Shown: positions 1-14,200 of the stretch, piece after piece
Layout: the number at the start of each line of letters is the position of its first letter
How positions within the stretch are numbered: the first letter of the stretch is position 1
Assembly (NCBI GenBank): GCA_011009095.1
Contig: VTPC01000605.1
Location: 62,001-126,000, forward strand
Source: Ignelater luminosus
Lineage: Eukaryota > Arthropoda > Insecta > Coleoptera > Elateridae
Direction of reading: 5' to 3'
DNA length: 64,000 bases
The notes under the pieces: generated by a model
The model's database searches: none
What the model saw: the letters and a program-made list of their open reading frames with translations, nothing else
What the model was told of the DNA's origin: nothing
Made by a program: the position numbers and the translations under genes

Positions 1-3000
1 GCAGACCTCAATTTTGATTTCTGTCTCACTTCCTATTTTTTCTTTTTTGCTTTTTTCTCCTTTCTCCCTGCATACAATCTCATTTTCTTATTCTCTTTTT
101 TACATTCTTTTCTTTCTGGTTCACTCTAGTTTTCCCTCTTGCTTATTTGTTGCATCATCTTTGTCCTTATACTTTGCCTTGTCCCCTCTCTTATCTTCCC
201 CCCCCCCCATCTTAACTATTTTATATGAAGTAGAAAAGAAAAATGCATGGACAGGTTGATTTTTTATTTAATCAAGGCGGACTTTGATGTGAAGATTTCA
301 TTTGCAATTTCAACCCCCTCCACATGACAGTTACCCCTTCAATCTTTTTAAATTGCAAGGGAGGTCAAATGATACCTCATTTGAAAACTCACTTCTTGAA
401 AAAAAAATCTGTTTTTTGTTCAAGGAAATGAGATCTGGTGATCTCAGTGGCCACTGGTGAAGCATATGCTGAAATTGACCTACAAAAAAAAAATAGAAGT
501 AGAAAATTTCATGGTGATTTGTGTTTTGTTTGGTTTTATTTAAGAGAACATATTCCATCTTCGGAACGGATCATCGTATTGACTTTGTTTTTGCAGATAT
601 TTGATATCTTAGGAAGAGCTAATGCTTATCAAGTTGAAACTTGGACTGTTAGGTGTGGTAGGGGCGTAGCTTTCAGTGATCTGAGCACCCACCAGATCAT
701 CATTGTGCAAAGGTATAGCTTGAGTTGTCATTGTATGTAACTTCCTGAAGAACGTTAATGGACGATGAAGCCCAGTTTGAGGGACCGTAGGTGGCTTGTA
801 CGATGGTGTAAGCTGAATTCTTATTTGTATTTAAGAAGGTTAATTGGAGGCGTAGCCCAACTGTTTCATTAAAGGTGATTCATTCTTCTCATGTTTTCCA
901 TATTTTGGGTTCAATAGAAGATCCTACTTTTATTCATTTTACCAATGTAGCTAAATGTTGATGGCTTAAATGCAGACCTGGGTAAATACTTAAACTACTT
1001 TACTCAAGATTATACTAAGTATAAGCCTTATAAGTACTTTTTGTAATGTATTTGTTAGTTGTGCTCTTGTATTCTTGAGAAGTAGTACAGTCTACTATTG
1101 GGACTTTCTAAGAGCACAAGAGTATTTGAATATTTCGAGAACTATTTGAGATATAAAAATTTAAATTTCATAAATTTCATTAGAAACTAAGTCGATATCA
1201 TATAATATCACTATGGCAAAAATTGCCATTTTCGATCCCGATTATCTTGAGAAGTATTCAAGATATCGAAATACTGATTACGTATCTCTGATCAGGAGAA
1301 AAGTCTAAGTTGATTTCATATATAATATGTTCTGTAAAGTTACAGGAACATGGCAATAGACAGACAGACAGAATGTAGGAATTCAGATACAAAATTTTTC
1401 AAATTTCATCGAAAATTTAAAATCCAAAGCAGCCTGTATTCACAAATAAATGTTGTTTTGATAATTTTTCATTACCAAACCTTTATTTCTACAGTAACAA
1501 TTTCATTACTGATATACTGTTAACCTCAAAATGAAAAAGCAGATTATGTTAAATTTAACCACTGTCAACTAAGGTATTTAAAAATGATGTAAATAAATAT
1601 AGTATAGTGCTGGCAAACACAGTTTTGATGTGTTTGTTGGCCAGAGTAAGTTCAGATTGCACCTTGGGGAATGCTTTGTTGATTCTTCGAGCGCTTTGAA
1701 CGTCAACTTAGATTCACTTTAAAACAAACAAAATGCATGTCTGCCAACATTCTATAATAGAGTAGTATATATACATAGGCTGCGTTCTGTTTTAAGCAGT
1801 GAACGCCATTAGTATGCAAAAACGTTCTGATTTACCCTCACTTTGCCGTTAGATCGGGCTTGCATAAAATGCTTTTGATCCAGTACATACGATTAAGATT
1901 ATTTATGCATTAGTAGCTATGGTTAGTAGTGCATTTTAAGTAAAATGGTTTGAAATATAAATGTTTCGAAAGCGCACTTGTAATTCAAAATGCTTTCAGA
2001 ATGCTATCACTTTAATTATATTCAATTGCATGTGATGCATAATTTGGAAACAATAATAGGTATGGTTTATAAAAGCAAAAGAATAAAGGATGAGAAGTAC
2101 ACAACATGGATATCTAGATGTTGCATTTAGGTTTTAAAGCGTTTGAACAGAGCATACTACAATCCGAAAGGATTTTCCAAGATGTTTTTCTCTTTTGAAT
2201 AGGAAAGTCTGTAGTACCAGAAAAAAATAGATAACTTTGTCTACACCCTCACTGGATAAAAATCAATCTAATTGTTTGAAGATCACTCTTTGAAATCTTG
2301 TTAATAACTTCCAACCTTAAAACTATCTGGATATACTCTGACATATGTATAACCTAATCGTTGAAAAAAGAAACCAGATAAATGAAAATGTTTAGTGTTA
2401 ATTGTTACAGTTTTCCGATATCTTGGACTTCTTATTCTAAAAATACTATACTGCTGCAGGCGACCACAACTGTTTCTACCCTAAGAGGCACAAAGAGGCC
2501 TGGTGGAGGGAGAACCTAAAAGGTGGAGTAGAGATCTGACTGACAGCTCTGGTATTTTTTTTTTATTTTAATTAATTAGACTAATCGGTAACCGGCAGTA
2601 ACTTGATTTTTAACATTTTATAAAGTTAAACATGAAGGCCTGTAGTATTCACGGCTATTTTTAATTTTTAAAATTCGCTTTAAAATCACTTTTAAAGTTC
2701 TTTGTTATTCATTGCCTATTTTAACCTTAAGAAAGTTAGCTAGCTAGTTAAAAATAGTTAGATTTGGCTGCACAAATTATGTAAATCAATATTAATTATA
2801 TTTTTGTGTAAATTTTTTAAAATTTCTGACTAGCTAGTTTCCAAATAATCTCAGGTCAAAGATTGCAGTTTTATGCTTATGGCGATTACAGTTGAAATTA
2901 ATTGATCAAAAGTGGATGATACAACAGAAAACTTTTAACGAAAATCATTAGTATTACATATCTCAAAGATTACCTGACAAAAATTCAAAAGATTTATTTG

Positions 3001-3586
3001 GCCATGTTTACGACAAACAACAAAAACAAAATTAAAATAAGTCAAAGTTAGCTATAATAGGTTATGGATTTGACATTTAACTTAACCTCAATACTTGACA
3101 AATGACATTATCACTAGTAACTAAAACTAAAAATAAAAAAATGATTTGCACTCTTAAGACGTCTTAATGCTGATAAAATCAGTTATAAAAAACGTTATCG
3201 GAGCTGTTCATAATAATAATCTTGAATCTAACATACACTGAGTAGGGTAATATATTGTAAAAGATGACTTTTGTACAGAATTCTTATCAGTAAAAGTAAC
3301 TTTTTAAAATAAAATTTCTATTTTTTAAGTTGCATATTCCTATATATAAGTATAGGCATTCCCTTCTCACCCCCTCCCCCACAATGGACATAGCAAACCT
3401 CCTTAAAATTGATTTTTAATCTTTTATCTAATATACTTGTATAAAACTGTGTTATAATAAACGATTTTAGAAGCAGATTTAAAAACAATAGTGAATACGG
3501 GCTGAAGTCTGTAATTTGGTACAATAAAAAGTGTATCAAATTCATAACCTCAACATACAAAGAAAAGTATCAATATTCATACTTAC
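1..3586. other. Gene-free stretch: distal AGL intron with repeats
   Basis: No confident coding exon was found here on either strand. The first 210 bases are pyrimidine-rich and contain a run of about 12 C. Because the AGL exon ending at 3587 has a good minus-strand splice donor and the protein is only about half complete there, this stretch is inferred to be one long AGL intron that continues past the left edge. The exon-like block at 595-713 on the plus strand is open and flanked by AG and GT but resembles nothing I know. The rest is A/T-rich sequence. Confidence 0.55.
330..490 (-). pseudogene. Mariner/Tc-like transposase relic (C-terminal fragment)
   Basis: On the minus strand, about 480 to 420 reads HQWPLRSPDLIS, which matches the W-P-x-R-S-P-D-L block shared by mariner-type DDE/D transposases just before the third catalytic acidic residue. 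The expected following residues are replaced by a lysine-rich out-of-family reading, so only a scrap is left. No terminal repeats could be paired with it. Confidence 0.4.
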
Positions 3587-6500
3587 TTTATTGCAACAAC
3601 ACTACCAGGTTTAAAGTTTTTAAAGTTCAACTGAGTAACATTAGGATTTCCAGAATCTGCCATTTCAAAAATGCCTGAATCAGCTAACTGAATATGCTGT
3701 TTAATATCCACTTGATATTCATTAAGTCCATTTATATATTTACCATCTTTTACAAAATTCTGAGGATGAGAATATTTTGAGCCGTCACCACTAAAATTTA
3801 AATAAAAAGTGAAATTTCAAATTAAACTATCTCAAATTTGTTGAACTTACTTGATACTGCTACAGTGGCTAAGTGTAGCTTCTAAAATAATTTCATCTAA
3901 GACACCTTCGACCCTAAGTGGTTTGATTACTCTTTGATGTTTAGCTGCATCTAAATAAGGATGGCCAAATGCTGTAAATGCTACTAAAATAACACTTTGG
4001 TGAGTATCTGGCCGATGACGTGTAATTGCAACTATATCTGGGTCCATTTGGTCGACATATACCTAATAAAATTATAATTAAAGTTTCAAAGACTAATTTA
4101 TAGCAATGTACAAAGTAATTACAGTGAAAATAATTTACAATGGAAAGACTGATCATCTAAATATTCAAAATAGAACCCTACAGAAACCAATACCTACTTG
4201 ATTAAAACCATCAACGCCCAATTTAAAATGAAGATCATTAATGGCTCTTTTTGCGGCAATTATGCCAGACTTGTTACAAACATAACGTGAATTTTTTAAA
4301 GCTAAACTTTCATCATCTATCCATTCTGTATATTGTCTTGTTTCATCTACAACATGTATCTAAAACCATAACAACTAGGAAAAAGAGAAACAATAATTTT
4401 AAGAAAATTACATGATGGTTTACAAGCTCATCATAACCTCTGTTTGACCCACTTGCACAGCAAGCCATATTCACAAGAGCAGCACTAGGTAGTAAATCAA
4501 AAACTGATCTTTTTTCCACTGGGCTAGGATTGTCATGTGTTAGATCTAAGAATAAAGCATGAGCTATTGAAGGAACTAAGGGTCTAAAATGTGGCTGGAA
4601 GAAGGCTCCCACTGGATCACCACCATAACGATACACAAGTCTTCCTTCTTCGTGCGAATCCCAAGCTGACATTGCCTCTATGATGGAAAACTCATTAGAA
4701 GTATTATTCCAAACTAACTTTTTTAAATTTTACCCCTTATTAATGATGAAATCCCTAAACGATTTACAAAGATATTGTCTGTATGATCGGAATTAGTGAA
4801 AAGTTCAGCAACTACATATAAATCAGGCCTTACTCTACGTGCACAATCCAAGAGATATTCTGCTACCTAAAAAAATACAATTTCTAAAATTAAGAATTTA
4901 TTCATATTTGTATTTGCAATAAAATATACAGTGTGTTCACATTTCGATGCTCAATACTGGGATCTTGGAAATTGTAGGAGATACAAAGTCAGTTAAATTA
5001 GAAAAGATTTGGCTATTTTGGAGATCAGTTTACTTGTGCTTTTGTTCACGGCTTACTAGATATTTGCTAAAAACGAAATTATCTAATTTTTTTTTTAAAC
5101 AAAAAGCATTTCCCACTTACTGTGCCATGGTTTTAAACATATGAAAATCATTGATTTTTGTCAGATAAATTACATTTGTTATGTAACAATTGCTAAAACA
5201 AAACAAAAGATGCTTTTAAGATACTTTACTGAGCATTCACAGATAGCATCAAATAAGCAGCTAATGCCCCATAAAAGCGTATTTATTTTGTTTTAGCAAT
5301 TTTTGCATAACAAATGAATTTCTTTGATAAAACTCCACGACTTTGTGTGTTAGATGTCATGGCACACTGTGATGAAAAATGATTTTCACTTCATAACTCG
5401 GTAAAACAAAAGAATAGCTATGTCAAACCATGTATCACTGAAAAGCATTTAAGGCGTGCAGTTCAGTAATATGGAAATGAAGTAGGCGTTCCATTAGAAA
5501 AAATTTGGATTTACGTTTCACCGCCGAAGTAAAACAAAAGACAATTGCGAAAATAATTTTTTTGTGTTCCAGAGTGAATTCTCTAAAACACCCTCTTTGC
5601 TGTTCTTTTCTATCTTTGCTCATTCCACTTAAAATAAAATAAGATAATTTCGTTTTTAGCAAATATCTAGTAAGCCGTGAACTTTTTTGAAAAAACAAAA
5701 GCATAAGTTAACTGATCTCCAAAATAGCCCAATCTTTTCTAATTTAACCGACTTCATATCTTCTACAATTTCCGAGATCCCAGTATTGAGCATCAAAATG
5801 TGGACACACTGTATGTAAGTCAAACTTACTGGTATTGGTGTTGAATGGCAATTATCCAATCGAACACCATCAAAGATTTTTGCAGTTTGTTCAACATATG
5901 CTTTCATATGGCTCCATAAGAAGGGGCAATCCTCAGGTTTATCTCCAAATCTGGAAATTCCAAGTTATCAAACTAATTAAATATTTTGTGGAGTTAATGC
6001 AAACCTCAATTTAACACTATCACCCCATGCAATCAACTCTCTTCTAATATAAACATTTGAATCTGATTCAGCAAAGTTACGCATTGGATCAGCATTCATA
6101 ACCCAACCATTATGAGCCATTAAGTATTTTGAATTTGGTCCATACATTATTTCTTCATATTCCTTTACACTCTTTGGTTTACCATAATCAGTGAAGTATC
6201 TAAAATATCAATCTTGTAAGAATCTTAGAAAAGAAATACAATTATTATTTGTACCGAAATGATAATGGATTCTTTTCTGAAATATCCTTGATTTTAGGTC
6301 CATCATGTTGAACCCTAAAGTAACGTATTCCAGCTATGGTGTTTTCAACAGCAGCATTTAAATGGACATTTATTAAATCAACAGCTTTCTTGTTTAATTG
6401 ATCTAAAGTATTTCTAAATTCTTCTCCACAACGTTTTAATCTAGATTCTTCATCAAAGGTATCAGATCTGCATTATTTAGATAAAAAATGAGGATTTATT

Positions 6501-8658
6501 CTTATAATAAAAATAAAAAAATTTTACCTATAAACGTTATAAAGTTTAAGAGCTAATTCCATATCAACTGTGGTAGCTAAACGCCTATAAAATGGATCTT
6601 GTATTAATTTTAAACTTTGAGTGATATCTTTATTTTCTGAATTAGGAGGCATTTTACGAGCACCTTCTAAAAATTCACTTGCAAGTTTATTTACATCACA
6701 AATGTACATTTCTGGTATATTGATTTCTGGAAGCACTTTAGTATGGAGAGAGTGACGAATTGCCTTAAATAATGTAAAAAATGGGAATTGTACATACTTT
6801 TCAAATAAGTTATCTTACATTGAGATGATCTTCTGTGCTTACTACTGATGGTATACCAAAAGTCTCATAATTGCCCTTTTTAACATCGATTGAAAATCGA
6901 TTTAATGCACCATCAAGAAGATATGCAGGACGCATGTAGGGACAATTTAAGCAATTATAAGTACTTTCTGGATGTTCTTGTAACCAATCAGTTTCATTGG
7001 CAGTATGATTTAGAACAATATCACAAATGGATAATACCTGTAAATATATTTTTACAGCTAAGTTTTTAATTTATTGATAATTTACCTTCCATTCATTGCG
7101 CATTTTTGATGTTAATTTTTCTACATCATTGAAAGTTATTTTGGTATTATTATCATTAAATATGGGATTCAATTTTAATTGTCCACTTAGACTATAAGCA
7201 GAGTTTGATTTTCCTAGTTCCTGAAACAAAAGTATTACACTAATGAAATCATTCTATACAACTTTCCTCAGTATTTTAGCAATTTTTGATATTTCTGTTA
7301 AGATAATCAAGGCAAATAGCATCATAAACAATGTTCAAATGACCAATTAATATTTTTGGTTCCTCTTCTATATACCTGAATTGGTGTAAAATGAATCACA
7401 TTGTAACCAGATTCTTTAGCTACTCGCAACTTGCTTTCCCAAGTTGAAAATGGTCCCAAACATTTCGCTAATACGGTTTGACATTGAATACAATTTAGTG
7501 GCAACTCTTCATTGTTGCCATATTTTAAAATAGGATCTACAAGGAAAAATCCAGAACCATGTGGACCAGATTCTGTTCTGTAACAATGAATAACTTTTTA
7601 TAATTTCAAATTCTTTTAGATAAACATTCTAAATCACTTACGCATTTTCATATATGAAATAATAATGAAAGCTTCCTGCAATTTTAACGGTAATTTGTGT
7701 ATATAAGGCTGTATCATCTGAGTGTTGACAACCCTCATCTTGAATCCACGGAAGCAAAAAGTATCTATTTCTATTGAATTCCAGTATCTTTCCATCTTTG
7801 GTTTCAGGATAGTTACAATACAGAGAAACTTTACGACCTAATAAAGAAGGGCCCAATCGAAATTGCAAAGTCCAGTTCTTTTCAATTCGATATAATGTTG
7901 AATCTTGATGTTCGTTGTCATTCAATGTTAAAACACGTACTTGACTAATGATCTTCATTGTGGAAGTTTGTGCACTTTCAACTTCTTTCTGCGTATTAAC
8001 TTTAGAATTTATTTCTTCTTCTTCACTAAATATACTTGAAGTTTTTATATTTACTTCAATTTTCTTACTTGTTATTTTATGGCTTTCTTGAGTCTCACTA
8101 GAAGTGATGTAAGTTTTTTTAGTATTATAGTGTTCAATTATTGAAGATTTTTGCAAATTATCTAAACATAACTTTTTAGAAACATCTTTATTCGGCAGTT
8201 TTTCCTTGTGAATTGGCAGAATTATCTCAGTTTGTTGATATTCGAAATGAAATTCTTTTTGGGTTTTTGTTTGTTCTTGTACTTCAGAGTCTTCTACTTC
8301 ATCTGCTTGTAAATTCTGTAATTCTTTGATTACACCTTCTTTCTCTAAATCTATAATATACTTTTCTTCAACGTTATCCTTTACAGGAGTTAGTAAAACC
8401 CAATCATCGTTAACATCAGTTATTTCTTGTATCTTTTCTAGTTTATCAACAAGTAAATCAAAATCAAGACTTCGCCTCCTTGTTTCTTGAACAGACACCG
8501 CTTGATATTTAGCTGTAGGAGATTCAAGTTTTATTAATTCATCAGAATCTTCTTCTTTTGATATGTTTGTCTCAGAATTTGATGGTTCTGAATCGGTATT
8601 TTGATCCGATTTTAAACTATTAGTGGGCTTATTTTCATCAACCTTCTTAGATGTATTC
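3587..8658 (-). CDS. AGL: Glycogen debranching enzyme (partial; 3' part outside window)
   Basis: This enzyme removes glycogen branches in the cytosol, using a 4-alpha-glucanotransferase half and an amylo-1,6-glucosidase half. Twelve minus-strand exons are visible: 7642-8658, 7376-7577, 7086-7220, 6819-7037, 6528-6763, 6255-6467, 6005-6199, 5830-5950, 4734-4866, 4412-4677 with 4198-4359, then 3851-4062 and 3587-3790. All have GT..AG borders and matching phases. The transferase motifs are present: [11 protein letters not shown], then [11 protein letters not shown] (catalytic Asp), [10 protein letters not shown] (catalytic Glu) and [10 protein letters not shown]. The last exon ends with a donor, so the glucosidase half must lie beyond the left edge. 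The first exon shown is open for about 233 codons upstream of the conserved QVRVLTLN start (possible internal Met at 7958), an acidic, S/T/K-rich extension with no ATG in frame, so an upstream start exon is missing. The intron at 4867-5829 holds a transposon. Identification is firm; the 5' end is not. Confidence 0.93.
4927..5814. mobile_element. Inverted-repeat element in an AGL intron
   Basis: The two ends are long imperfect inverted repeats of roughly 160-180 bases (about 4927-5090 and 5650-5814). They start TATACAGTGTGTTCAC on the left and end with the complement on the right, and share the segment around ACTGGGATCTTGGAAATTGTAG. It carries no transposase, so it is a non-autonomous (MITE-like) element. 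Its interior (5069-5541) occurs again at 17680-18152. It lies wholly inside the intron between the AGL exons at 4734-4866 and 5830-5950, its right end only about 15 bases from the donor. Confidence 0.8.
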
Positions 8659-11225
8659 TGGAAAAATATTTAAAACTTTGATAGTTCAAAGAATCAAATA
8701 AGACTAGTAATAATAATTTATTTCCACAACAAAAAAAAAACTCAAATACAAAAAGCAATCAACATTTACCAGTTTATCCAAATCCAAGTAATTCAGGGAT
8801 ACGTTCAGAATAAACACTGGATAAAGTAATAACCTAACCTATGATTTCATTTCTGTTTACCAGACAGATCAGATAATTCTTAACTCACTATTAAGCAGTA
8901 TAAAAGACTGTTTAACCAGTGCTTACTAAGAATTTAGACATTTTTTTAATTCTAAGCAAATCCAATGAAGTGTGAAGTTTATTCTGAATATACTCCGGAT
9001 TATTTTTCCTATAAAAAAACGAAAAGAAAACAACTAAGCTAAGCAACAATAATGATGTAAAATTTTAATTTCTGTTATGTTGGTAATCAAAAAAAGAGAA
9101 TTATATTGACAGTATGGACAGTACTGATAATTTTTCAAATCTTTGGATTTTAATGAGAATTAAACACGCAGCAATGATTTCTTTTATTAAAAACTATTAT
9201 TACAAATTACTAAAGTTAATAAAAAATGAGTTGATATCCTACAATGACAGTCGACTAACCTTTAAAGTAACTGCTATCTCAATGAGAGGTTAACAATTTT
9301 TTGGGCATATAAATGTAATCGAAAAATCTGCATTTTTAAATTCAATCGAACAGATTCGAGAGGGGTTTTAATTATTGGCTGTGTTCATGCATGAATTTTC
9401 TGCACTCCCTTGAAAGGGTAATTGTAACATAACATCAATATTCTATGAAAAAAGTGAGTTTTAAAGTCATCTTCAAAATAATTATTAACAAATTTCATTG
9501 TAACTGCATATTTTTTCATATTTTTCTAGTTCTTATTTCAGATGCAACACCATTATTATTGATTATTATACTGCATTCATTCTTTTATTAAGCAAATGCT
9601 TCCTCCCTTTTTCAATAATTAAACATAATATGAGATTAGAATGAATCTTCTTTGAACTAAGACATTTTAAAATTCTACATCCACTCACGTAGATTGGTTT
9701 ACATAAGTACAGAATTCGAGTCCTGGAGTCATCTTTACTCAAGCGCAAGGTAATAAAAAAAACACTCCTTATTTACCCTAATCCAAAATACTTTTCCTTT
9801 GTATTTATTTATAAAAAGAGTATAATAAATAAGGATGAAAAGAGCATTTCTGTTATGCCCCATGTATTTAAATTCAATAAAAAATTCAAATGAAGTTAAT
9901 ATCTAAAGTCCATGAAAAATGGTTATCATTAAATAGACTTGTTTTCAGTTTGATGATGTTTTGTAGAATACTTGGACTTGTATAAACAGTTTATCACACA
10001 ATTGGAAACTGTTTAATTACATAACATCCAAATAAGAAAATACTAATTAATATTACAGTTTTAATTGGAAAAAATATATATTCAATCTACTAATAATACC
10101 TAGAATACAATGTTAAAAAATTTATCAAAACTAATTTAATCATTTTATTAATGTACAATTTTCAACTAAAAAATCACAAATTACAGCACGTGTAAAAACG
10201 AAACAAAAATAGAGTATTAAAAATAAACAGGAAGATTGTTTACTTATATAAATACACAAAAGCGTGTATGTTTTCTATTAAATCATACGTACGTATATTT
10301 GTAGGTAACATTCACAATTAGATTACTATTTAGATATTAAATAGGATTACAAAAAACACCTATCGTGTTAATTAAAAGCATCAATCTAACAGTAATAAGC
10401 AAATTTGAAAAGAAAACAATGTAACTGAAATTTTGATAAAATCAACACGGTTCTCATCTATTTATAATGTTGTTTAAACGTATTTTGGTTTATCAATAAT
10501 TTAATTCATATGTAAGTAAACTACAATAAAAGATAAGTTTTTTGCTGATTACCTACTGTCCTACTATTGCTTAATTGCAATTCGAGATAAATTTGGTATA
10601 ATAATATAAATTTTCAGTATTTCTCATATTTGCATTAGTATAGGTTATACTGGAGTGATTTAAGCTAAATCTACTCTAAAAAGATTATAAAAGTCAACAG
10701 CTTACCAGTGAGTGTTTATTTCGTTGGATCAAGTATTGATCAGGTTATTTTTGAATGAGATTTTGTAATTTCTATGTAGTGACCTTCCAAGGCCGGACCA
10801 TTAAAATTTAAAAGTTAAAGGTGACTTTGAAAACAAACATTATATGGACAATTTTGTTTTTAAATGTTGGTATGGTCCATTTTTTTATTTAATCGAAGAT
10901 AATAAAATACAAATGTTGCTGTATATTTAAATACAGTAAATAAAATCTAAATAAGAGTTCTGTTCGAAGTAATTAAGTATTGTGTTATTCAAATATATTG
11001 CAATTAAATAATTTTCGAAAATATTAAAAACATCAAACAAAAAACTATTATCATTGCCAACATTATGGATTCTGGTGAAATCACTAAAAACAGCTGTTAA
11101 ACCGAAAATGGTCGAACATCAAAAATGTGTAAAAAGTACATTAAAGAGCTTGTAAATAAGATGTATTTAGTAAAATAGATTAGTTGTTTAATGTAGTGAT
11201 TAGCACGAAGTTAGTGTGAGAGTAA
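8659..11225. promoter_or_regulatory. Divergent intergenic region between AGL and LKB1
   Basis: This A/T-rich interval separates the upstream end of the minus-strand AGL gene from the plus-strand LKB1 start codon and should hold both promoters and their 5' untranslated exons. A good minus-strand donor (CACTG followed by GTAAG) at 10706 suggests an untranslated first AGL exon around 10706-10800, but nothing pins down either transcription start. No clear coding exon was found. The missing AGL start codon, if it is not the Met at 7958, should be somewhere here. Confidence 0.45.
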
Positions 11226-14200
11226 ATGAGAAAATTAATTATGGACAGAAAAATGTGTAATATAAGCAAGAGTTTTGACAGTGAAGGAGCTGATTGTTCG
11301 GACCCTGAAGTAGAAATAAATAATAAGATTTTCAGTGTGGAAAGCGATGATGAATTACCTCTAAAACCGTTTAATGATCAAGATAATTCTGTGATGTGGC
11401 TTAATGACGAAGACTTTGCCGATGATCTTGAGAATGTCAACATTAACAACTTTTTTCATCGGGTCGATAGTGATCAAATTATTTACCAAACTAAAAAGAA
11501 AAGACTTAAACTTATAGGAAAATATGTAATGGGTGATTTGTTAGGTGAAGGATCGTATGGAAAAGTTAAAGAAATGTTGGATTCCGAAACGTTATGTAGA
11601 CATGCTGTTAAGATTTTGAAAAAGAATAAGTTACGTAGAATACCTAATGGGGAACAAAATGTACAAAGGTAATATTATATTTTAATACATTTCAGTTTAT
11701 ATAGACCAAATATAAATTGTGATTTTTTTATGAATCAATTTTTGAAAATAGGTTTGAACATTAAATCAATTTCTAAATAATAAAGAATCAAATTTTGAAA
11801 TATTGATTACATTTTGTATTACACATTGTATTTGTCATAATCAATTAAAATATTGATGCTCTTGATAATTTTATTGAATTTTGTATTGTATCTATGTGCA
11901 CCTGCAGATTGTACTCAAGTTTTATTTGTATTGTTAATGAAAAATAAAAAAAAATCATGTTAATGACCGAACTTATTCAAAAATATTACGTAAATATAAT
12001 TGTTTTTGTTAGATTGATAATAAGAACAATTTAAATTATGACAAATGATGTAGTTGTGCTCATTTGTTTTATTATGACAGAAAACTAACCTTCAAAACTA
12101 TCATTGTCATTTTAACAATTAAAATGACCAATTTTTGTGATAGAAATGTGCTGCAGCAGAAGCTTGTGAATATAAAAGTTTTCATAATTGAGAAATTATA
12201 ATTGCCATAGACTAGAATTACATTGAGGGACTTGACCGCAGGCTACTCTTAGTACAAATAGTTAAATTTGTGATAGTTATATTACGATAAACCCAAGTAA
12301 CTAAGTAATCTTCTGTATTTGATACTATGATAAAGAAATTATGATTTGATTTGGTTACATAAGTAGCTATTTAAACAAAGTAAAACTTAAAAATGGATGG
12401 TTAGTCATTTACTGTTTTTCTTATCGGAACAAAATTGCAGATATTCTATAATCAAGATAATTTTGTTTCTGTAAAGATGATTTGCTCTTAATACATTTAA
12501 GTTTATTATGAGTTAGCTTACATTTGTAAAAGTCGAGTTTAGTATCATTAATGATGGCTTTTATAAATCTTTATGTTAATTTGAAAGATTATTAATATCA
12601 CATTATTCAACTTAAATCAACTAAAAATGAATTGAAAACCACTTACACTTCCCATGATCCAATCAAATATAGACGATATTCGTATTCGGTATCTGTAAAT
12701 ATAATAAAATATTATTTTTCTTTTTCAGAGAAATAAAGTTATTAAGGACGCTTAAACATAAAAATGTAATAAATCTAGTCGACGTATTATATAATGAAGA
12801 GAAAAAGAAAATGTATTTAATAATGGAATTTTGTGTTGGAAGTTTGCAAGGAATGTTAGAAGCTACGCCATTAAAAAAATTCCCATTATTTCAAGCTCAT
12901 GGTTATTTTCTTCAATTAATTGATGGATTAGAATATTTGCATAGTAAAGGGATCATTCATAAGGATATTAAACCAGGAAATCTTTTGTTAACATTAAAAG
13001 GAGATTTAAAAATTTCGGATTTAGGAGTAGCCGAGGTGAGAGATTTTAATGTTGTTTTGTTTTAGTTTCATGCTTCGTTGTTGATATAAATAGAAGCGGT
13101 TTGGTTTTATAAATATAAAATTTAAATGTCAATGTTAATTTTACTTAACAAAAACGTATAAGGTTATAGAATTAAAAATGATTGTAGAAAGATGGTTAGA
13201 ATTTATGTTATGCATTGTTAGTAATATACGAATTACCTTAGTGTTAACAAAACCACAAAAGACACCCCACTCACTGCAAGTATGGTTAAGAACATCATGC
13301 ATGTGATAGTCAGCACAGCTAAGAGTGAAATACCTACTGACCTCTAGTAATATATAGTAGCATGTCAGAGGTCAAGAAGTTTTGGTCATTTTGCACTTTA
13401 TAAATACTCCATTTAAAGGCTATATAAATAGAAGGCAGAAGTTGTGTTTACTTTCACTAGTGAAATTTCAAACCACCAATGATTGTCCCAGTTTTACTAA
13501 CAAGATTTTATAAGTGGGAATAAACTAGAATTGAAATAGTGTTATTTATGATTCAATTTCAATCATGCTAAATGTTTTATTGACGTTTTATCAGTTTATC
13601 ATTATCTTACAGTCAAACACCTGCACTTAAAGAAAAATAGTTATACTGATATTAAATGTAAAACGAAGAAAATCTTATTTCTCAATTTTATTTGAAAAAT
13701 GCAAGATAATATTTCCATAATTAAATCATTGCATGACTAGAAGATTTAAACAGCTACAAAAGATACTTAATGGATATTTATGAGAAAAACGTTTAAAAAT
13801 AATTATAATCATTGGCTTTTTAGATTTTTATATACTCAATGTCACATGCTCTTAAAAAATTGTTTATTTAAACAGGGACAATAAATCTATTTACATTAAG
13901 CTAGGAGTAAAGTACAAATATTTTTATTTGGTTAAGGACATTGATTATTTTTTAGATTTTAGCTTGTTTTTTTACTCATGCATGTGCATATAGAGTGATT
14001 TAAGAATTAATATAATCAAATAATTATACGACTTAATTGAAAATGCTCGTGCTGGTTATCAGATCTTATTAGCAACTGTCTGGAAAAATCACAATCCTTA
14101 CAGAATAACAAAATTCTGTAGTTTTACAAGATAAGGTGTCTTTCAATAAAAAAAAGTAAAAATAAAATGTCTTACCAAAATTAGAATGGCGGGGGTTGGT

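Noticed and set aside
14..259. 81-codon open frame on the plus strand
   Set aside because: Pyrimidine-rich low-complexity sequence that codes for S, L and F runs; no splice signals or homology.
9566..9748. Minus-strand frame as the missing AGL first exon
   Set aside because: It starts from TTG rather than ATG, and although a GTGAGT donor lies inside it, nothing links its reading to the AGL N-terminus.
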